From Bolinopsis microptera (lineage: Eukaryota; Ctenophora; Tentaculata; Lobata; Bolinopsidae), in the NCBI RefSeq assembly GCF_026151205.1, contig NC_087075.1:11702303-11766302 (forward strand): a stretch of DNA of 64,000 bases, in the 5' to 3' direction. The position numbers and the translations under genes are program-made. Below the pieces are notes generated by a model, which worked only from the letters and a program-made list of their open reading frames with translations, ran no database searches and was not told the DNA's origin. This document shows, one piece after another, positions 26,301-41,300 of the stretch; the stretch's first letter is position 1, and each line of letters starts with the position of its first letter.

Positions 26301-29300
26301 CTTAATACCTATTTGCACCATTCCATTCAACACCAGCAACATAAAAATATAACAAGAACAACTCAAACCTCGAGAAGAAGAGTCTCGCCGGAGAGAGTGG
26401 TCCCCTGGTGAACTAGATAAGAAGTGCGCGGTAGCTGGGACCGCAGCGGTTTCAGGGTCAGCTGGTTCTTGGTTAGGTGCGGTAAATGTTCCTTGATTAG
26501 TCGTAAACGAGGGTTGAACTTTAGGCCGATGTGAGTTTTACCTGGGAAGAAAATTGTGCTGTCATAATATGTTTTTGTGCTAATTTATCATTTATTTTTG
26601 AATAAACAGTAGCAAACTTTTTTGCGAGATTTTACAATTTGAACTGTTAAAAAAATAGATTATCTACTAATTTCGTTCATTGCATGTGTATTTTTTATGA
26701 TGTTATGAAGTAAATATTATCGTAATGATCGTTAAATTAGAACCAAGAATGTTATTATTATTATGTTAAATTAAATGTTATAATTATGTCAAAATCACTA
26801 CCTTCCAATCTGGAGATTAACTTCATGATAGTTTTAGTTTCCACCTCCAGGGCCACCATGAACCCCACTATGTTCTTTATACACCCATACAATAGCTCGT
26901 CTTCATCCGTCTCTATTCGCTGTCTTCCTCGTTTGGAGTGCTTCGTGTATCTGAAATTTGGCTTTTTAAATCATAGTATTCAAAAATTATTATATAATTT
27001 ATATGTGACCGGTAACCGTAAAACCAAATCCAATATATAGGCTTGCCGTATGAACCGTGGAGCAGAAATGACTGAAATTTTTACTACGAACACTTTTATG
27101 TGCAAGTAATCGATGTACTATTATCATGATCATAATCATAATAACACGAAAGATTTGTTTTAATTCTAAGTAAAATACTCGAATAGATCCTAACCTGTCT
27201 TGCATTTCGTGAGGATATCGGTTCATGCCGAGTATTTCCCGTTCCGTGTGTACAGCATCGTAAAACATGCCCTCCCACGTGTCCTCCTTCTCCCACACAC
27301 TCGACCTGGTATACCACGACATCACAACAAAGTGACGTCATCAAATAGTGATGTCATCAAATTCAAATGGTTAATAATTGAAACAAACAATCACAAACAA
27401 TTAGTACAACCTAAAAATAATTCTGCTTACCGAACTTTGCCCAAAATTTCTTCGTACAGATACTTCCGATGTATGTCAGTATCAGGCGGCATGGTGCCAG
27501 ATGCCAGCAGAGATGTTGCTAAGTTCATTATTGAACTCGACTCTTCTGTCGGGGGTGATCCTGACTCGGGTGTTCCTGTTCATTATTTAAAGTTAATATA
27601 ATTAACTTAATAAACTTAATAAATATATATTTTCAAGGTTAAGTGGTCGCGTCAAATTTTGTGTCGGGAATCTTCATTGTTCATGTCAGATATAGTAGCA
27701 AACTATTTTACAGATGAGGCAAGAAGATATCATTATAACGTAGAATTATCTAATTATCTAATTATCTAATTGTGCACTCAATTAACGTCTAAAGAAAATA
27801 ACCAGGAGGGTTGGGACTCCGTTGAAGAGTAGTTTGCTTATCAGTACTGGGATATTGGAACTGAGTGGCCTCTGTCTCCGTGTCCGGTGTAGGAGGACAC
27901 ACTGAGGGCGTCAGGGTAGGTTGGGGAGTGGTGAGGGTTGCTGGAGAGGGTGGGGACCAGTCTGGGTCACGCGGTGAGCCTAGCTTCTGAACAAAGGGAG
28001 ATTTTAGATGAGAGAAAAAAGAAATAGTTCATACTTTCTCTCTAATTTAAGATCTAGGTTTCTAACTCGACTGTATAGTAGGTTGCTAGGAGTATGAGTA
28101 ATACTAAAATATTACTTTTTTAGTATTATTGATAGTCTGAGAAATCTACAGTTGAGTCGACTTAGAAACCTAAATATATATCCAAATTATGTATGTAAGA
28201 TCAGATTTCTAAAGACTAGAATCATTCCAAGGGTTATGATCTAGTAAAGGCTCTGGAGGAAGGACCCTGTTTTGGTTACCTCTGAGGAAGTAGAGGCTGC
28301 AGCCTGTGAGGACACAGGCCGGTTGTTGAGATCTTCACACCCGTTTAGTATCTGCTTTATCTCGTTCACTGCTGGTGACTCTGTAGTTGGAGTTGATGTG
28401 GTTACTAGTGGTTACTAATGGTTACTAGTGGTTAACAATACTTTGTACTGGTTACCAGTGGCACAACAGAACTCTCTAAATTTCTATTTAACAATGTTAA
28501 CTTCTCTTAGTACCTGAGGTGCTTGAAACTGACGATGTTTTCTTTTTCTTCTGGTCGGTTGTCTTGTTTATTTCAACTGAAGCGAGTTATATGTCAGACG
28601 GCTCATTTATTATTATAAACTATATCAAAGTTCAAAATATCTGAAAACAGCGATCCTAAGAACTTTATTGGTAGCTGTCTCAAAACATAAGAAGGTCCTC
28701 AAAAGATAAAACTAAATTTTCTCAAAAAATAACTTCCTGACGGCTCAACACTTTCAAAATCAACAATTTGCCATTTCAACAAAATTCCAGTATATAATAA
28801 TTAAATTAAGTGATGGTGAAGTGATTAGACAACAGATAATTATAAATTAGAGGAAAATTATGATTATTTACTATAACATCTAATAATTATTTACCATACA
28901 TGATCTTATAAAAACTAGAAAATGCTTGCTCACCATAAGCGCCCATATGGCGGGTGTAAGCCACCTCAAGAAGGGTAAAGATAGAGCCTATTCCAGAAGT
29001 GTTAGCTCCATCTCCCACCTGATCTATACCCTTTACTGCGTGTTTTAACAGCGATGCCAAACCTTTGAACACATCCGGTGATATTTGCTGCAATGAAACA
29101 TTAGTTAAATACTCAATCAATAAAACACTCAATTAACTTCGTTGTAAAAATAATAAATCATAATTATTTAAAATGAAATTTCCTTGGTTTTACAGTGATT
29201 TGTAAACGAGTGATAAAGAATCAGCTATCAGAGTAACCATTTAACCGTATTTATGTTTACCTCGTGCTGTATGACGTCACGATGTTGTCTCTTAGTAGTC

Positions 29301-32300
29301 GTACCACTGAGTATCCTATTAGCTACCAACAACCTAATAATATCATTGGTCACTGTAATCACCCAATCAGCGAGTTTGTTAATAATTAATTATAAGATAT
29401 GAATTTATTCATAATTAGAGAATTAGTGTGTTTACACGTGATTACGGTAATTAGCTAATTAATTAATTACCTGATGTTCTCGTCCTGCATGACAGTTGCT
29501 AAACGTTTGTTCTGGTACCAGGGTATACCCACACCATCCAACACATTGTTCACTATCTTACTACAGGATAATAACAATTAGATATTATGAATCAAATAAT
29601 TAAATTTAATTGTAATTAAGTACATGATTAATAAGTTTTTAGACGATTTACTAGGTTGGAATCATTAGTAATGACTACCCACCCTAATCAATAATGTAAA
29701 ACTCATTTGACACAATAATTACAGATACCTCAAGATCTGCACGACAAAGCAGCAGTAATGGAGCGGTAATTGAGCGGTAATTGAGTGGTAATTGAGTTGG
29801 TACCTGATGAAAGCAATGTCTTCAGAGGAGCTGCGAGGAGCAGTGTTGGTCATCTCCCCATTAGACCTGGTCCTGGTCTCACCAAGAAGTCTCCTCTGGA
29901 GAATGGGGCTGGAGGTGTTGCTGGTGGCGGGGGAAGTGTAGCCTGGGGAGGGGACAAGTTAAAGGGATTTACAGATTTTAATCCTAATCTAGAATGTTTG
30001 GATCAGAAAACTTAGAAGACCACACCTTTTCATGAGTTCAAATTCCGAAATTTGGCCTGTACATAATAATCAGCCGCACACTCTGTGTGATTTAATGAAC
30101 CTACCAGAGGAATGAGCAGATCTAGGTTTAGTGAGCCGGGAGTTGTCGGTATCGTCTCCTAGGTCTATCGATAGGAGGGAGTATCCTCTGGCAAACCCAA
30201 ACCTGTCCTGGTAAATATTGTTTGTTAATTATTTTACATCAGGTAGTATATTAGTAATATATTTCTGGCTTCACGTTACATTTTGGGTTCACAGTTGTAA
30301 ATAAGATTTTCGCATGTCTGCCAATTTTAGTATTTCTGGGGGAATTGATATTTCCTCTTCTGAGACTTTGGAATCATGGATCGTTTTGGACCAAGTCAGA
30401 TAGATATCTTATCTGGTTCTTATGGGTTATAATAAACTATATAACCACAATTAAAAAACGAGGAATGTCACTCTCTAAAGTTTAGAGTTTAGAGTCTAAA
30501 CTTTAAAATCATGCACAATACAAAATATAATAGAACTTTGTAAATGATCAATATACTTTAAATTGACTGGAAAACAACAAATAGCAAAGTGGTAGCTGAA
30601 GTAAATAGGATATGTTTTATAACACGAACGATAAATTACATGCGATTTCAGACTGCATCTAAAGAAATTGTGTGGCTGAAAAAGTAATCTTGTCAGCTGG
30701 CAGTCAGCTCAAAGGTTAAGCAACTGAATAGTTCCAAAACGTTTTGAGGGGACTATTAAAATTAAATCAGTAGCAGAAACTATGCTTCACTTGACGTTTA
30801 GCTAAAAGAAGTATCGTCGGTGTAGGTGGTTTCCAATTTGGTCTGGTCCAATAAGCGTGAGTGTTTGGGAGTGATAGTCGAGATGTTTCGTTTATCGATC
30901 TCTTGAGTCGGTCGATCATGATAGATTACTAGTGAAGAAATGAGAGTCTCCACTATTTCGTCTCTCATTTCGTCCCCAGTAATCTATCATGATAGTCGAG
31001 AGTGTTAGATCAGTGAAAGAGTATTCTGCACCACAAACAAACACGCACGTGCACAAACACGCGCGTGCACAAACACGCACGTGCACACTAAAAACATAGC
31101 GCACTACACATGATCCGTACTGGAACTCGAAGACGCTCGAAGCCTCGCTGGTCCTGCGGCTGCTGGTCTCTGACCGGAGTGCTGCAGAAGGGGGTCTGAT
31201 TGATAGAGCGTTGATAGCCGGTTCCATAGAGCATTCCGCGGTGCAGGGTAGACTTTGGGTCGATCCAGACGGGGACCATTGTTCAGTTAGTATGGCTAAG
31301 TTTTTTTTAATGAGAGGTAGGGATTTTTGTGCGACTGTCTTTTGCGTTTTGGCGGCTTCTTCGAGGCTGATTGCTCTAAGAGTCAAGAGAAATTAGGTAT
31401 AAATTTTGAACAGATTGGAAATGAAACTGCACATTTGAGGATACCATAGCGAGCTGCCATTCGCGTCACTGTTCGTCTGTTGACAAGCTATTAATATACT
31501 GACAGAGGTTAAAGCTCATGTCAGAAGCTGTGCATAGAAGAAACGGATAAATTAATATAAACGTGTTCAAAGCATGATTAGTTGAAATCAATCGGATTCC
31601 AAAACGGCAATCAAATATCCTGGCCTAAAAAAACGTTCATATCGTAGACTCAATTATGGATTGTCTGGAATTAAATCAACCCAAGCTCCAACAGAAATAT
31701 AAAATGCATTAATACCGTACCTATACGGGTTGAAATCATCTACCAGCGGATTGCACGGAGTGATGTGGAAGGAGGTGTCCGTGGGTTCTAGGGCAATGTC
31801 ACTGATGTGGGACGTGTCCACTGTTACTCCGGGTTGGACTGCTAATCGGGCTATCTCCATCAGAGTCTTACCTGGGTGATGTGGTTGGGATATTGAATCT
31901 AGGGGGAATTATGTACGGAGGATTAACGGAGGATTGTTTTTTACACTTAAAAAAAGTAACTATAAGATTTATCTTAATTATTCAAGAACTTTCAAACGTC
32001 ATAAAATTAGTATAAGTCTCAAAAGATCCGTCCGAACACAAGCTCTCTAACTTTACCCTGAATGTTAACAGACTTGGCAGTCTCTGGCTCTCCTACCACA
32101 CCACTTCCTGGATCACTCTCCGCAATTGAGGAGGTACTCCGTGATTTGGTGCCCGTGTGGGGAAGCATCTCAATACCTAGTGTGTTACCTGCCGGACAGA
32201 TGCTGTGTTCTATAAACTCTACCTGTGGGTTGTTAGCTTGTTATTGTGGGGAAGCATCTCAATACCTAGTGTGTTACCTGCCGGACAGATGCTGTGTTCT

Positions 32301-35300
32301 ATAAACTCTACCTGTGGGTTGTTAGCTTGTTATTGTGGGGAAGCATCTCAATACCTAGTGTGTTACCTGCCGGACAGATGCTGTGTTCTATAAACTGTAC
32401 CTGTGGGTTGTTAGCTTGTTATTGTGGGGGAGCATCTCAATACCTAGTGTGTTACCTGCCGGACAGATGCTGTGTTCTATAAACTCTACCTGTGGGTTGT
32501 TAGCTTGTTATTGTGGGGAAGCATTTCAATACCTAGTGTGTTACCTGCCGGACAGATGCTGTGTTCTATAAACTCTACCTGTGGGTTGTTAGCTTGTTAT
32601 TGTGGGGGAGCATCTCAATACCTAGTGTGTTACCTGCCGGACAGATGCTGTGTTCTATAAACTCTACCTGTGGGTTGTTAGCTTGTTATTGTGGGGGAGC
32701 ATCTCAATACCTAGTGTGTTACCTGCCGGACAGATGCTGTGTTCTATAAACTCTACCTGTGGGTTGTTAGCTTGTTATTGTGGGGAAGCATCTCAATACC
32801 TAGTGTGTTACCTGCCGGACAGATGCTGTGTTCTATAAACTCTACCTGTGGGTTGTTAGCTTGTTATTGTGGGGAAGCATCTCAATACCTAGTGTGTTAC
32901 CTGCCGGACAGATGCTGTGTTCTATAAACTCTACCTGTGGGTTGTTAGCTTGTTATTGTGGGGAAGCATCTCAATACCTAGTGTGTTACCTGCCGGACAG
33001 ATGCTGTGTTCTATAAACTCTACCTGTGGGTTGTTAGCTTGTTATTGTGGGGAAGCATCTCAATACCTAGTGTGTTACCTGCCGGACAGATGCTGTGTTC
33101 TATAAACTCTACCTGTGGGTTGTTAGCTTGTTATTGTGGGGAAGCATTTCAATACCTAGTGTGTTACCTGCCGGACAGATGCTGTGTTCTATAAACTCTA
33201 CCTGTGAGTTGTTAGCTTGTTATTGTGGGGAAGCATTTCAATACCTAGTGTGTTACCTGCCGGACAGATGCTGTGTTCTATAAACTCTACCTGTGGGTTG
33301 TTAGCTTGTTATTGTGGGGAAGCATCTCAATACCTAGTGTGTTACCTGCCGGACAGATGCTGTGTTCTATAAACTCTACCTGTGGGTTGTTAGCTTGTTA
33401 TTGTGGGGGAGCATCTCAATACCTAGTGTGTTACCTGCCGGACAGATGCTGTGTTCTATAAACTCTACCTGTGAGTTGTTAGCTTGTTGTTAAATAATGT
33501 TAGCTTGTTATTGTTAACCAATATAACAGTGTAACAATGCTAAATATGTACGAGTCGTCTCGATGAGATGATAAATCAGCATTTATACGAGTAAGCATTT
33601 TAGCTTTTAAGACAGACCTGATCACTAAACCATATCAGCTTGTCTCCGATCAGTGTTTGATCGGAATTCCCGGATACTATTCTATGTACGACTGTGTTGA
33701 GGGGGCAAACTTCACTTTCACCAAACGCTTGAAGACACTGCAAAAAGGTGAAACATTAATAAAGGAACGAAATGGGAAAACTGATAAAGGCACTTTCAAC
33801 ACGAATCTGCATGCAATGAGTCCAATATTCTCATTACAAATAATCTTAAAATTTGCCACTTGATTATCAGATAGAATAGTGAATGTCTACTCACGCTAGT
33901 CTCTGACAGTCTCTGAAGGAACAAGGAGGGTTTTCCGGTGGAGCAATTTCGGAGGAAAGCGTTCCTCTGTAGGTATGTGATGGGACGTGGGAACAGTTTC
34001 ACTATCTCAGATGATGCTTAAACTTGCCTGTGGGTGGTATGGCTTGTTATTTAGGCTGTACAAATTGTTTGATGTGATTTTCCATGATATTTTTGTCTCC
34101 AAAGCTAGAACAAAATATTTTAGCTGTTAGCGGTTAAACACATAATTCAGGACTGGAGTTATAAAGTTTAACAAAATACAGTAAGCACGAACTATCAACA
34201 GTTTAATCATTGATAAATCCATCGGCCTAAATCTGACCTAGAACATTGGCAGACATGAAGAACTTTATCATAGCCACTCTGATCTCAACATCAATCGTAT
34301 TGAGGTCACGTGATCCTCCAGGTAAACATTCCCTGGGGTTTCTCCGAGAGTACAATAGTTGCAAACACTGAAATTTGGTTTGTTAAATAAGGGATCATGT
34401 TCTAAATTGAACGGATAACTCGTTTAGTCGAATTTACACAGTCTAACATTCTGTTGTACGCAAAGTTGTTTCTGTTTTGATGAACGACCTGTGTCTGCTG
34501 ATTAGCTCATTACTCCAAACGTACACCAATGTGATGTTTGAGAAATTGGTAAAATAGTACAGGGAAATCCGTCTGAAAAAATCGATCTGCTGACACACGA
34601 AGCTTACAAAGGATTTTTGACGTTTTTGAGTCCTAATAGGTGCCCTCTATGGCTGACCAACTTTTCCAAACTTTTCCACGTGGCTTAAGGCCACTTTTTG
34701 CCACTTTACCACTTTTTACCACCTTTCTTGTTTGTCGAATATCTTTAGTTGTGAACATCGTAAAAGGTTGCGAATCAATCGAGTGTGTTCATATTATCAG
34801 GAAGAAAAACTTTTGTTCTAACAATTTTTACGTCAGATAATAAGTTAATTGGATAATTCTCAATTAACCAATTAGCAAAATTCTAAAAAATTTTTATTGG
34901 CTAAAAATGATCGGAATAGCTTAAAACACGGAGAAAAGTAGTTTTTAGAAAAAATTTGAAAATTTTTCACTTACATTTTTTTTTCGAGACTTCGAAAAAT
35001 TTCGAAAATTCAAAATATTTTTTTCCGCCAAAAGTGATCAAATTGCATGAAACGCGGAGAAAAATGATTTTCAAAAAAAACTTAGTCAATTTTTCGTTTC
35101 AAGAATACTTAAATCACCAATATTTGTAGTTGGAGTTTAGTAAATCTCGGCAGATTTTAGTAATAATCAGGAATTACTAACTCTAAGTGGAAAGGTCTGA
35201 AACCTTAATACATATCGAGCTTAATACATATCGAGCTATATTCAATCACAATACGACACAGTACGTGTATATTATATGGCTCTTAATGAGGTTTATGAAA

Positions 35301-38300
35301 CGCTTTATACCGTGAGAAACCCGGTATAGAGAGATTTTACAGTTTATCACGAAAACGTCTACTTGGTCTCATGGCCCATTTACAGTTCGAAGAAGGGCAA
35401 GAACAGATCAGGGAAACTGAGGAACAGCCAGGTCCAGGAAGCAAGTGTAAATACACCTTCCAACGTCTACTGTAACTGTTTTGTATTGTACTGCATACCG
35501 CTTCATTTGCGGGATACCTCAAATCACCCCCATATGTCAGGGTCGGCTAAAAGTAAAATCAACAAGGGTAACATACGGGAAAGGGTAAGATTTAGATACG
35601 AGTACAGTGTCGGGCAAGGGGTAGTAAAGAACCGGTAATAATTAATTCAGTGAAATGTTCCACGAGAGTCAGGATATTTTGGAAATTGCTAATAGAGACA
35701 GATCCTGATCAGGAAGGATTGTTAATGTTATTGAGGATGTTGATTTGAAATCCGGACGTCCGCGTCGTGAAGTAAAAATACAGGTTCTTCCCGCAGGATA
35801 TTCGGGGCCCATGATGATCAGCTCGGGATTAATGTGGGACAGATCGAAGACTGACAACTGAACCCAATTGAACCTAGTTCCCACTAACCAATCAGCTTAA
35901 TTGGTTAGGGTTAAGGTTAGGGTTAGGGTTAGGGTTAGAGTTAGGGTTAATCTAAATGTCTAAATTGGGTTCAGTTGTCCGGTAGCCCGCTCTTGCGAGT
36001 TGACATTCTAAGCTTTTTGGTCTTTTCTTGCCTTCTTTGAGCTGTCAAAGAGCCATGAGACCAAGTAGACATTTTCGTGATAAAATGTAAAACCTCTCCA
36101 TATCGGGCCTCTCACGGGAGAAACGAGAAGTGTACGGTATAGAATATTTCATATACCTCATTAAGGGCCATAATATAATATACACGTGTTGCATTGTGTC
36201 GTATTGTGATTGAATATAGCTCGATATGTATTACTACTTAGTTTACATCACCCACCAAATGCAATATGAACAACTCGGTTTGATTGTTGAGGAAAAGAAG
36301 AGGTCTGGTAATACAGGTAGGCCGGTTTAGATTAGCACAATTGACGGTACAGAGAGGTTTCATTTATTACAAATCTTAACCCCACTGATTCATCATTGAA
36401 ATCAATAAAATGACAGTACAGCAGGCTATCGTTTCTATCTTGACTGTGCCATTGGTGCAGTTTCTGTGAAAATCGATAAGGCTGTATTGTAATTAGTTAT
36501 GAAACTCTTATATCGCGATCGTATGGTTAAACTTAACGTTTTTCAGTTTCAGACCTTTCCACTTAGAGTTAGTAATTCCTGATTATTACTAAAATCTGCC
36601 GAGATTTACTAAACTCCAACTACAAATATTGGTGATTTAAGTATTCTTGAAACGAAAAATTGACTAAGTTTTTTTTGAAAATCATTTTTCTCCGCGTTTC
36701 ATGCAATTTGATCACTTTTGGCGGAAAAAAATATTTTGAATTTTCGAAATTTTTCGAAGTCTCGAAAAAAAAATGTAAGTGAAAAATTTTCAAATTTTTT
36801 CTAAAAACTACTTTTCTCCGTGTTTTAAGCTATTCCGATCATTTTTAGCCAATAAAAATTTTTTAGAATTTTGCTAATTGGTTAATTGAGAATTATCCAA
36901 TTAACTTATTATCTGACGTAAAAATTGTTAGAACAAAAGTTTTTCTTCCTGATAATATGAACACACTCGATTGATTCGCAACCTTTTACGATGTTCACAA
37001 CTAAAGATATTCGACAAACAAGAAAGGTGGTAAAAAGTGGTAAAGTGGCAAAAAGTGGCCTTAAGCCACGTGGAAAAGTTTGGAAAAGTTGGTCAGCCAT
37101 AGAGGGCACCTATTAGGACTCAAAAACGTCAAAAATCCTTTGTAAGCTTCGTGTGTCAGCAGATCGATTTTTTCAGACGGATTTCCCTGTACTAAAATAG
37201 ATAATCGAGACATTCAAATGGGGTAAAATTAGCTGCTAAATCGATCGGCAAAAAGTGCGCGGCTCAGATTGATGTTTCGGAAAATGGTGCCGCGAAAAAC
37301 TTTTCTAGTAATTTTGTCCTTGCGCGTTACCTAAATCAAATGCTTAGAGAGGTTCTGTCAGATTGAAATTATTCTGTCTTCTTCTCACTGCTCATCGTAG
37401 CTAATTTAAGCATAATCATACCAACTATTGAACAGAAAATACAAAGATTGGCTACCTTTCTGAGCTCCTGACTAATTTCAGAGCCTTGCGGTTCAGGGAA
37501 GGTTGGCATGGGCGTTCTCCTCAGGATCTGAAAGAAAGTAGGTAGCATTAGCGACGGCAGGTAATGTTTATAATCTATAATGCGTGGTCAGACTTCGTGT
37601 GCTTATAACTAACAGGCGAATAAAGATTATGATCGAGGTGGCATTTCTCTACAGTTTAAAACTTACTCCAATTACTTAATATTTGATACATAACATTTGT
37701 ACGATTTAATGTAACTAAGATATAATGTAAATGGAGGTTACCATACTATTAACTATTACCTTTCCTGTGTCAATATTTACGAATACAACGTCTTCCGGAA
37801 CTTCCATTTTGTTTACTATGAAGAATGTCGAGGGAACCCCAAAGAGAAATGGCATCGGTGACCTCAATATCTGAAGTTAATTTATTAAGTCTTCAGTCAG
37901 TTAATAAATTCTATAGATATGTTAACAGATGGTGTTGTATTGTTAATAGGTTCAATAGGTAGGTAGGTTCTGATAAGATCAAGATCAATCTGAAACTTAT
38001 CTAATTGCCATAATATCAGTCTTCAATTGTGGTACAAACAACTTTAGTTTCTGTATTGCTACTCTTTTTTAGATGGTCCGTTCGAGTAATGTCAGCGGTG
38101 GAGACGGTGGTGACGCCAACTCCAACATATTTAACCCGAAGAAGAAATCATTTGTATCAACAACCATTGCATTAATGATCAGCTTCGCCACATTTAACAT
38201 CCGTGGGCTCGGTGTTCAGCAAGATGATAGCCTACATAGTAAACGTGAGTTACTAGGATTAGACTGTGAAAAGTACAATGTCGACATCTGCGCTCTGCAG

Positions 38301-41300
38301 GAAACTAAAGTCACCGAATCAGACAGCCTTGTTTTGCGCAACGGTTTTAACTTGTTTCTGTTCGAGCAGTTGGAAAGTCGCCATGGAGGCTTGGGTTTTA
38401 TAATCAGTCCTCGCATGATGAACTATGTGGTTTGCTGGAAGTACATCAGTGACCGGGTATGCTATGTCGATATTTGCATCCCCTCACGTAGCGGTACACC
38501 CCTACGTTGCAGGGTGATCAATGCCTACTGTCCACATCAGGGGCTAGTCCGTAAAAATCCAGTTGTTTTGGATAACTTTTATGGGCAGCTAAGAGAGGCT
38601 AAGAATGTACCCTCTAATGTGGAGTTGCAATTTCTGGGTGACTTTAATTCAAAACTGGGTAAATTATCCCCTTCTGATATTGAACAGGGTTTTGGTAGAT
38701 ATATGAGGAAATACGGAATGGGAGTAAGGAACGAAAATGGTTCTAGATTACTGGATTTTATCTCAGAAAATAATCTGTTTGCTGTGAACACTAGTTTTAT
38801 ACAACCTAGCAGACGTGTTACATCATTTACTGGTTGGCGGAAGGATTGGTCGGCTGGTCGGTACAGTAAGAAGACACTGCCTGTATACTCTCAAATAGAT
38901 TACATACTATGCCGAAATAGATCTAAGTGTCTTTTGACTCAATCAAGAACTTATGCTGGTACTAAAACATTTTCAGATCATAGACTTGTCATTGCTCGCA
39001 TCAATTTCAGCAACATTCATCTTTGTTTCAAACCTAAACAACGTCGTGTTCCTTCTTATAATATATCAGAACTTGTAAGCAACAAAGATATGCAACATAA
39101 ATATCACTTGGCCCTTGAAGGCAAGTTCTCAAATTTTGTGACCAGCAACGATCCAAATGCCGACCTTCAAAATCTTATGTCTCATATTCGTGATGCTGCC
39201 AATGTTTCCATCGGCCCAAAACCTAAAGCTCGCTTGAAACATCACAGCAGTGATGACACTCTCAAAGAGCTTGTTGAAAAGCATCACGATCTCCGACAGC
39301 TACTTAACAATAATCAATCTCTTGATCGAACTACATTGAGGTCATCCATCAACCACCTCACTAATAGTATCCAGAAAAGATTAGTTGAAGTGAGGTCTGC
39401 TCAAGCTGATCAGACCTATAGTGATATTACTAACACAAACGATTCAAGGAAAATGTTTGAAGCAGTAAGACATCTTCAGAAAAGTAAACCACCTAATAAC
39501 TCGATTGGTGTTCATGATGAAAATGGCTGTTTGATTGCATCTGACGACATGAAAGCTTCTGTTGTTAGAGACTATCTCGAAAAACAGCTGACTCGCAATG
39601 AGCAACCTCTCGAGCCTTTTGAGGGACTACCACGTGCTCTCAATGTCCCTTTTACTGGAGTTGAAATACATGCAGCCACCTCTAGCTTGAAAAATGGGAG
39701 GGCAAATGGTCCCGATGGAATACCCAACGAGCTAATTAAGTACTCTAATAGTACAGTCCATGAACATTATGCTGGAATCATCAACAGTTGTTTCGAGACA
39801 CATACTTTCCCCATTTCCATTGGAGAGGCTACTATAACACCCTTACAGAAGCCAAAAAAACCTATTGGTCCTCTGAAGAATTTACGTCCACTCACCTTGT
39901 CCAATGCAGCCAGAAAAATTCTGTCTATGGCTACTCTTAAAAGGATAGAAGAAAAAGTGAACGCCTTCACTGGTCCATGGCAGTGCGCATATAAACGCGC
40001 TCGTTCTTGTGCTGATATTGTTTGGTGTCAGCGAGTTCTACTGTCAGTTGTCCAAAGAAAGAAATGGGAGTATCATCGCATGGGCATTGATATGTCTAGT
40101 GCATTTGACACGATCAAACGCACTACGATTCTTGAACTCCTGAAACTGTGTGGCTGTACTGAGGATGAGCTGAGGATTGTCCGGTTGTTGTTGTCCAACA
40201 CAAAGCTACCGGTGAAAGTAAATGGAGTTCTTTCAGCCGAGTTTTTAAGTCTCCTTGGAGCTTTCCAAGGTGACTGTCTATCCGGCTGTCTGTTCACCCT
40301 TGTCTTGGCTGGTGCTTTGAATGAACTTAGATGGACTATAACAATCAGTTTAGATAGGCCGATCCCCCCGATTACTATTGCTGGCCTTCCACTTGACACT
40401 GAATATGCTGATGATGTTGACTTCAATGATGAAGAGGAAGACAACTTGAGAGCTATTTTGCCCCAGGCAACAGCTATACTCGAGAAATGGAACCTCTTTG
40501 TCAATGAAGACAAAACGGACTTCACTCATGTTTATTTAGCTAGTACGGGTGAAGTCGACAGTGATGGAAAATTAGTGTCGGGGAATGAAGCATGGAGGAA
40601 AAGTATCACTCTAGGGTCCGTCTTGTGTAGCAAAGCTGATATTCAGCGTCGCATAAACCTGGGATATGCTGCCTTTAACAATTACAAGAAGGCCTGGAGT
40701 GATAAACTGCCCCTAAACAAACGTATAATACTGTATAATGCTTTAGTCGTATCGGTTCTTATGTACAACTCATCCTGTTGGGCCGTCCCCAAAATATTCC
40801 TTGAAAAACTAGATGTTGTTCACCGCAGACATCTTCGCACTATTTTGAATATAAAGTACCCAGGAGTCATCTCCAACAAAAACTTGTATAAACGCTGCAA
40901 TGCTGAACCATTGTCAGAAAAAGTGGCCCGTAGTCGGTGGAGAATGTTAGGACATGTTTTGCGGGGTCCTATTGACGGACCAGCGTTTTCTTCCCTCATT
41001 TTTGCCATCAATACACTGGACTTACCAGGGAGAAGAGGAAGACCCCAAAGCAATCTATTCTCGCTGATTGTGCATGATTTATGTAAAAGAAATCTTTATT
41101 TAAATAATATCTTTGACCTGCATTATCTCCGTAATTTGAGTTATGACAAGAGATATTGGCGGAAATTGCAATGAAGTTTTTAATTTTTAGTTTTTGTTTT
41201 AGGGAAAGATTAGACTTGGGCGTTGTTTTTTAAACTATCCCTTGTTTAGAACTTTGATTTAATAATTGCTACTCTATAATATATCGTATAAATTAATGCA

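Noticed and set aside
32062-33461. Series of 62-codon + strand frames (MFYKLYLWVV...)
   Set aside because: They are identical because of the 89-bp array, and each ends within the next unit. The coding sense is the minus strand.
34640-34840. 66-codon frame, identical at 36909-37109 on the other strand
   Set aside because: Identity reflects the palindrome arms, and the frame has no recognisable domain.
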